Shown in pieces: positions 5,747 to 9,099 of a DNA stretch of 9,099 nucleotides. How positions within the stretch are numbered: the stretch's first letter is position 1; every line of letters begins with the position of its first letter. Origin of the DNA: Bacteroidales bacterium (lineage in GTDB: Bacteria > Bacteroidota > Bacteroidia > Bacteroidales > Dysgonomonadaceae). Under the pieces are notes generated by a model. That model worked only from the letters and a program-made list of their open reading frames with translations, was not told the origin of the DNA and did not search any database. A program made the position numbers and the translations under genes. The stretch spans positions 1 through 9,099 of the forward strand of contig DUUR01000154.1 of NCBI GenBank assembly GCA_012841425.1, written 5' to 3'.

Positions 5747-6340
5747 TTAACTAAGTGTAAGTATCATCTTATTGTCGCTCGCCATCTTACGCATATTTAA
5801 AATAGCATATCGCATTCTACCTAAAGCTGTATTTATACTAACACCAGTTATGTCGGCAATCTCCTGAAAACTCAAATCTTTATAATACCTCATCTCAAGC
5901 ACCTCACGTTGTTTGTCGGGCAAATAACATACAAGCTTTTTAATGTCTTGCAAGACTTGAGCTTTAACCAATTGCGACTCAAAGGTGTCATCGCAAAGAT
6001 TCATGTTATTAAATAAGTCAACTTCATACGAATCGTTAGATATCGTGTTCTCGTGTTTCCTTTGTCTAAAAAAATCGATCATTAAATTATGAGCTATCCG
6101 CATAATCCAAGCCTTAAATTTACCGGTCTCGGTATACTTTCCTTGCCTGATAGTTGTAATGGCTTTAATAAAAGTGTCTTGAAAGATATCGTCTGCCAGG
6201 CCCGCATCTCTAACCGTATAATTAATATAGGCATAGATGGCTTGCTTGTGCCTTTCAAGTAGTGTGTCAAATGCTGTATCATTGCCATCAGCAAACAATA
6301 CAACCAACTGCTCATCGGTCATCGCTGAGTAATTATCCAT
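5747..6340 (-). CDS. RNA polymerase sigma-70 factor, ECF subfamily
   Basis: A 197-residue ECF-type sigma factor. Region 2 spans about residues 22-92, with LADDIFQDTFIKA at 48-60 and FKAWIMRIAHNLMIDFFRQ at 75-93, which bind core polymerase and the -10-like element. A linker follows, with HENTISND. Region 4 covers about 125-186, with LPDKQREVLEMRYYKDLSFQ and the helix-turn-helix IADITGVSINTALGRMRYAI at 161-180 that reads the -35-like element. It closely resembles an orphan sigma factor common across Bacteroidales that ends MILTL, as here. No anti-sigma (FecR-like) gene lies next to it, so control is not by a linked anti-sigma. The nearest downstream gene in the same direction, the CHRD lipoprotein, has its own promoter. 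A -7-like box, TAAATTTA, lies at 6365-6372. The start at 6340 is chosen as the outermost ATG; M7 (MTDEQL) is an alternative. Confidence 0.92.
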   Translation of the reverse strand: MDNYSAMTDEQLVVLFADGNDTAFDTLLERHKQAIYAYINYTVRDAGLADDIFQDTFIKAITTIRQGKYTETGKFKAWIMRIAHNLMIDFFRQRKHENTISNDSYEVDLFNNMNLCDDTFESQLVKAQVLQDIKKLVCYLPDKQREVLEMRYYKDLSFQEIADITGVSINTALGRMRYAILNMRKMASDNKMILTLS

Positions 6341-6482
6341 AGCTTTACTGCTTAAATCTTTATGTAAATTTAGTTGAGTAAAGAGGACTTATAGGCAGTT
6401 ATTTTAGAGTTTATTATTTATCACTAACAAAACAAAGAAAAACAAAAAGTGGGATAAATGCAAACAACTTAAAATAAAAATT

Positions 6483-6490
6483 TATCTTTG
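6483..6490 (+). promoter_or_regulatory. -7 promoter box of the exported protein gene at 6532
   Basis: TATCTTTG is an exact match to the Bacteroidetes TAnnTTTG -7 consensus, 41 bases before the ATG. No good -33 TTTG is seen at the proper distance, only an A-rich stretch. The box lies in the 191-base gap shared with the divergent sigma factor gene. Confidence 0.5.
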
Positions 6491-6531
6491 TTTAATGGGT
6501 TGTATCCTAATTCTAATGAAATAAGAAGATT

Positions 6532-7425
6532 ATGAATAATAATTTGAGATATTTGTTAATTATTGCGTTTTTGTTTACAGCAACTCTTGCCTATACACAA
6601 GAAGCAACTGATACCTATCCCGATAGCACAAGAATTGATCTGACTAAGCCTATCCTTATTGAAAATAAATTGGATAATTTTGATCAAATCGATCTAAAAT
6701 TTCCAAGATTAAACCCAGCAGATAAACTTCAACCCCAGTTTAGTCCGTTTCAGAAATTTACTCTCTCTCATGCGCAATATACTAGAAATGGTATTTTGCC
6801 AGATATACATTGGAACGGTATTGCATCTGATTTTATTTTTTCTAAAAGTAGAACTGCAATTGCTACAACTATGCCGTCAAGAAGATTGCTTTTGCACTCG
6901 TCGGCCACCCTTGGTATAATTGAAACTCCTTATTTTGGTAAGGCAAATTTCTATTCGCTCAATGCAGGTGTTGCATACTCTGTTTCTTCAACTCTAAATG
7001 TGGGACTAAGGGGTGGATACAACTCCAATTATGATATTATACCAACTTGGAATATTGGTGCTGATGCAAGCTACGTGATAAGTCCTAATTTGATGGTAGA
7101 CGGATCAATATCTTATATGGAAACTGCAAATAACTACTTTGGAGTTAATCAAGCGGTGGTTACAGCAGACTTGCATGGTCGCTACCGCATCAATAACGAC
7201 TGGTTTTTAAACGCTTATGGAGGTATGCCAATAAAGCAATTTAACAACAACCCCAGTCAACCTATGTTGCCCATGATGAACACTCCTTACTTTGGTGGCA
7301 CAGTTGAGCATTGGTTTAAACCTACTATGGGTGTTGAGGGAGGTATGATATGGAGTAGAGATATGATGTCGGGGAAAATGAGACCTCGCCCAAAACTAGA
7401 ACTCAAATTTAGACCGGGAAGATGA
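6532..7425 (+). CDS. Exported protein of unknown function, probably outer-membrane beta-barrel
   Basis: A 297-residue protein that I do not recognise as a named family. Residues 1-23 (MNNN, hydrophobic core, AYTQ) are a signal peptide. Residues 24 to about 85 are polar and proline-containing. From about 115 to the end the sequence alternates short aromatic-flanked beta segments (SLNAGVAYSVSSTLNVGLRGGY, WNIGADASYVISPNLMVDGSI, ADLHGRYRINNDWFLNAYGGM, GGTVEHWFKPTMGVEGGMIWS), a pattern expected of an outer-membrane barrel. The last residues are KLELKFRPGR, with an aromatic-containing final strand but no terminal Phe. It is transcribed away from the ECF sigma factor and may be one of its targets, but that is inference. 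It converges on the antiporter gene with only 14 bases between the stop codons and no visible terminator. Confidence 0.8.
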   Translation: MNNNLRYLLIIAFLFTATLAYTQEATDTYPDSTRIDLTKPILIENKLDNFDQIDLKFPRLNPADKLQPQFSPFQKFTLSHAQYTRNGILPDIHWNGIASDFIFSKSRTAIATTMPSRRLLLHSSATLGIIETPYFGKANFYSLNAGVAYSVSSTLNVGLRGGYNSNYDIIPTWNIGADASYVISPNLMVDGSISYMETANNYFGVNQAVVTADLHGRYRINNDWFLNAYGGMPIKQFNNNPSQPMLPMMNTPYFGGTVEHWFKPTMGVEGGMIWSRDMMSGKMRPRPKLELKFRPGR

Positions 7426-7439
7426 TAATACTTTACAAC

Positions 7440-8378
7440 TTAAATAGACACTTTAAATATTATATACAGTACATATAACACAATAAACACCACTCCCTGC
7501 CAGCGACGAATGCTTGCACTCATCTTCATAAATAACCATAGCAATACTCCTAGGGCCACAACTACTAGTGCGTCGATGTAATTGATATCTGGTGTACTTA
7601 TTGGCTGAATGATGCCTGCTACTCCTAAGATAAGTAGTATATTAAATATATTTGATCCTACTATATTACCAATTGCAATATCTGTGCGCTTCTTAAAGGC
7701 TGCTACTGCCGATGTTGCTAGCTCGGGCATGCTGGTTCCGGCGGATACAATGGTGAGACCAATCATGGCTTCTGACATGCCTAGTCGCTCGGCAATGATT
7801 ATTGCATTTACAACCAAAAGATCTGACCCCCACACTAATGCAACTAGTCCCACTACAATAAATAATATATCTAGCGCCCAGTGCTTTGTTAGCTTTATGT
7901 CATCGTCTTCGTCTCTATTGGGATTGATATTGTGTTTTCTTTTTGAAGACACAAGCAAATAAGTTGTGTATGATAAGAAGAGAATCACCATCAAAATCGC
8001 TTCTATGCGAGATATTTTAGAATCTAGAAAGAGCAATAGGAAGAGTACCGATGTTAATATCATTACCGGTACATCAAACTTCAATAGTTGCTTTTTTGCC
8101 AATAAAGGATATATAATTGCCGACAGCCCCAATATAATGCCAATGTTAAAGAGGTTTGAGCCCAGTGCATTGCCAATAGAGATGGCACTTTGTCCATTCA
8201 TGGCTGCTTTTATACTTACAAGGAGCTCGGGCATGCTTGTGCCAATTGAAACTATAGTGAGGCCTATTACAAGTGCACTAATGCCTAAACGTTTTGCTAA
8301 TGATGAAGCGCCAAATACTAGTCCCTCAGCCCCATAATAAAGTATTACAAACGATAATAATAACCAAACAATCTCCAT
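7440..8378 (-). CDS. CaCA-family sodium/calcium antiporter (YrbG-like)
   Basis: A 312-residue inner-membrane protein with about ten hydrophobic segments, the usual size for bacterial CaCA exchangers. The two inverted alpha repeats are complete: GLTIVSIGTSMPELLVS at 39-55 with GNALGSNLFNIG at 69-80, and GLTIVSAGTSMPELATS at 207-223 with GNIVGSNIFNIL at 237-248. In this family the Glu of each GTSMPEL (51 and 219) helps bind Ca2+, and the neighbouring Ser/Thr/Asn residues bind Na+. A charged loop at about 145-166 (KRKHNINPNRDEDDD) separates the halves. It likely exports Ca2+ in exchange for Na+ (or H+ in some relatives); ion choice cannot be settled here. It is preceded by its own -7 box at 8408-8415, and the terminator at 8432-8467 cuts it off from aspA. 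Confidence 0.93.
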   Translation of the reverse strand: MEIVWLLLSFVILYYGAEGLVFGASSLAKRLGISALVIGLTIVSIGTSMPELLVSIKAAMNGQSAISIGNALGSNLFNIGIILGLSAIIYPLLAKKQLLKFDVPVMILTSVLFLLLFLDSKISRIEAILMVILFLSYTTYLLVSSKRKHNINPNRDEDDDIKLTKHWALDILFIVVGLVALVWGSDLLVVNAIIIAERLGMSEAMIGLTIVSAGTSMPELATSAVAAFKKRTDIAIGNIVGSNIFNILLILGVAGIIQPISTPDINYIDALVVVALGVLLWLFMKMSASIRRWQGVVFIVLYVLYIIFKVSI

Positions 8379-8407
8379 TTTTTAAATCTTTTTTATAACC
8401 TAGGTGG

Positions 8408-8415
8408 CAAAGGTA
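8408..8415 (-). promoter_or_regulatory. -7 promoter box of the antiporter gene
   Basis: The minus strand reads TACCTTTG, an exact TAnnTTTG match, 29 bases before the ATG at 8378. The likely -33 region falls inside the stem of the aspA terminator and has only TTTT. The leader would be about 20 bases. Confidence 0.45.
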
Positions 8416-8431
8416 ATTAATTAGACACAAT

Positions 8432-8467
8432 AAAAGTCGGATCTACTAAATTGTTGACCCGACTTTT
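8432..8467 (-). terminator. Hairpin terminator downstream of aspA
   Basis: AAAAGTCGG at 8432-8440 and CCGACTTTT at 8459-8467 form a perfect 9-bp stem with an 18-base loop. Both strands end in a T run, so it could act in either direction; by position it ends the minus-strand aspA transcript, 88 bases after its stop. Confidence 0.75.
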
Positions 8468-8475
8468 TAGCTTAT

Positions 8476-8549
8476 TAAGTTTATGCAATTATTTAAGTTT
8501 ACGCAACTATGTATGTTTATACACGATTAATTATGATTACGCAACTATC
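8476..8549. repeat. Four degenerate 18-20-bp tandem repeats beside the aspA stop codon
   Basis: Units on the + strand are 8476-8493 (TAAGTTTATGCAATTATT), 8494-8511 (TAAGTTTACGCAACTATG), 8512-8531 (a diverged 20-base unit beginning TATGTTTATACACG) and 8532-8549 (TATGATTACGCAACTATC). A partial fifth unit, TAAATTTAG, runs over the aspA stop codon at 8555-8557. The array fills nearly all the space between the stop and the terminator. Confidence 0.65.
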
Positions 8550-8554
8550 TAAAT

Positions 8555-9099
8555 TTAGTTCAAGTTTATCTTCCTCGGCTTAATCATATTCTCTGGTTTA
8601 AGCACTTCATCCAGCAATTCTTTATCCATCAAACCTTGATCTATGATAATATCGTAAATCTTTTTTCCTGTAAACATCGCTTCTTTAGCAATCTTAGATG
8701 AGTTTTCGTAACCAAGATATGGATTTAGTGCAGTAACCAAGCCAATAGAATTCATAACCATCTCTTTACATCGCTCTTCATTGGCGGTTATACCCACAAT
8801 GCACTTTTCTCTTAGGGTGTCCATGCCATTAATAAGGATATCTATACTTTCGAGTAGCGAAAATGCAATTATTGGTTCCATTACATTTAGTTGTAGTTGC
8901 CCTGCCTCTGAAGCCATTGTAATTGTGAGGTCGTTGCCCACTACCCTATATGCAATTTGATTTACTACCTCTGGGATTACCGGGTTTACTTTTCCTGGCA
9001 TGATAGAAGATCCGGGTTGCATGGGTGGTAGGTTGATTTCATTCAAGCCAGTGCGTGGGCCCGATGAAAGGAGTCGCAAGTCATTTGAAATCTTTGATA
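8555..9099 (-). CDS. aspA: Aspartate ammonia-lyase (aspartase), C-terminal part (partial)
   Basis: The last 181 codons of a protein normally near 470 residues; the frame stays open to the right edge (SKISNDLRLLSSGPRTGLNEI), so the start lies outside the window. The fumarase/aspartase signature GSSIMPGKVNP is at 8981-9013, on the flexible active-site loop with the catalytic Ser. It is followed by EVVNQIAYRVVGND, then the long helix EAGQLQLNVMEP, and the domain-3 motif NSIGLVTALNPYLGYENSSKIAKEA. These segments follow E. coli AspA closely (LRLLSSGPRAGLNEINLP, GNDTTVTMAAEAGQLQLN), more than FumC or argininosuccinate lyase. The enzyme removes ammonia from L-aspartate to give fumarate in the cytoplasm, feeding fumarate respiration in Bacteroidales. 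The closing sequence after PENMIKP is short, as in many Bacteroidota. Class II fumarase is the main alternative and less likely. Confidence 0.9.
   Translation of the reverse strand, partial: SKISNDLRLLSSGPRTGLNEINLPPMQPGSSIMPGKVNPVIPEVVNQIAYRVVGNDLTITMASEAGQLQLNVMEPIIAFSLLESIDILINGMDTLREKCIVGITANEERCKEMVMNSIGLVTALNPYLGYENSSKIAKEAMFTGKKIYDIIIDQGLMDKELLDEVLKPENMIKPRKINLN

Noticed and set aside
7609..8337. Two + strand frames (117 and 123 codons) over the antiporter gene
   Set aside because: Antisense to a gene with complete paired alpha repeats; their length comes from strand mirroring of hydrophobic codons.

Overview
The window looks like a chromosomal segment of a Bacteroidota bacterium, most likely of the order Bacteroidales. 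Three things point there. The protein families are typical: an OMP_b-brl_3-type outer-membrane barrel with the C-terminal YKGTGAG..E..RL tail, DUF4919, DUF6266, an orphan ECF sigma factor and a CHRD lipoprotein. The bulk DNA is AT-rich. Four genes have the Bacteroidetes-type -7 promoter box TAnnTTTG upstream. The genus cannot be told from the sequence.

Layout, left to right. Positions 1-98 are the 3' end of fabD (+). Then come a DUF4919 exported protein (200-901, +) with a clear promoter and terminator, and a large CarboxypepD_reg-like/plug/beta-barrel outer-membrane protein (1158-3515, +). A patch of different base composition follows: on the minus strand a YjdI-type 4Fe-4S mini-protein gene overlapping a 3'-truncated YjdJ-type acetyltransferase (3560-3963), then a very AT-rich gap with a dyad and a pyrimidine tract, then a DUF6266 gene (4282-4860, +) lacking the usual N-terminal residues. 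A hairpin terminator (4879-4912) separates this from a CHRD-domain lipoprotein (4933-5373, -). Next are an orphan ECF sigma factor (5747-6340, -) and, divergent from it, an exported barrel-like protein of unknown function (6532-7425, +). That gene converges on a CaCA-family Na+/Ca2+ antiporter (7440-8378, -). Last is the 3' part of an aspartate ammonia-lyase gene (8555-9099, -), followed by a short degenerate tandem repeat and a terminator.

Most genes look like single-gene transcription units with their own promoters and terminators. No large operon or complete defence or mobile system is visible. The housekeeping genes (fabD, aspA, the antiporter) frame envelope proteins typical of Bacteroidales: a lipid-anchored CHRD protein, two exported barrel or barrel-like proteins and the secreted DUF4919 protein. 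The sigma factor has no adjacent anti-sigma gene.

The parts most worth a second look are the compositionally odd 3.5-4.9 kb patch with a broken gene at each edge, the in-frame 12-bp repeat array inside the outer-membrane protein, and the 18-20-bp repeat array abutting the aspA stop codon. I found no convincing new multi-gene system.
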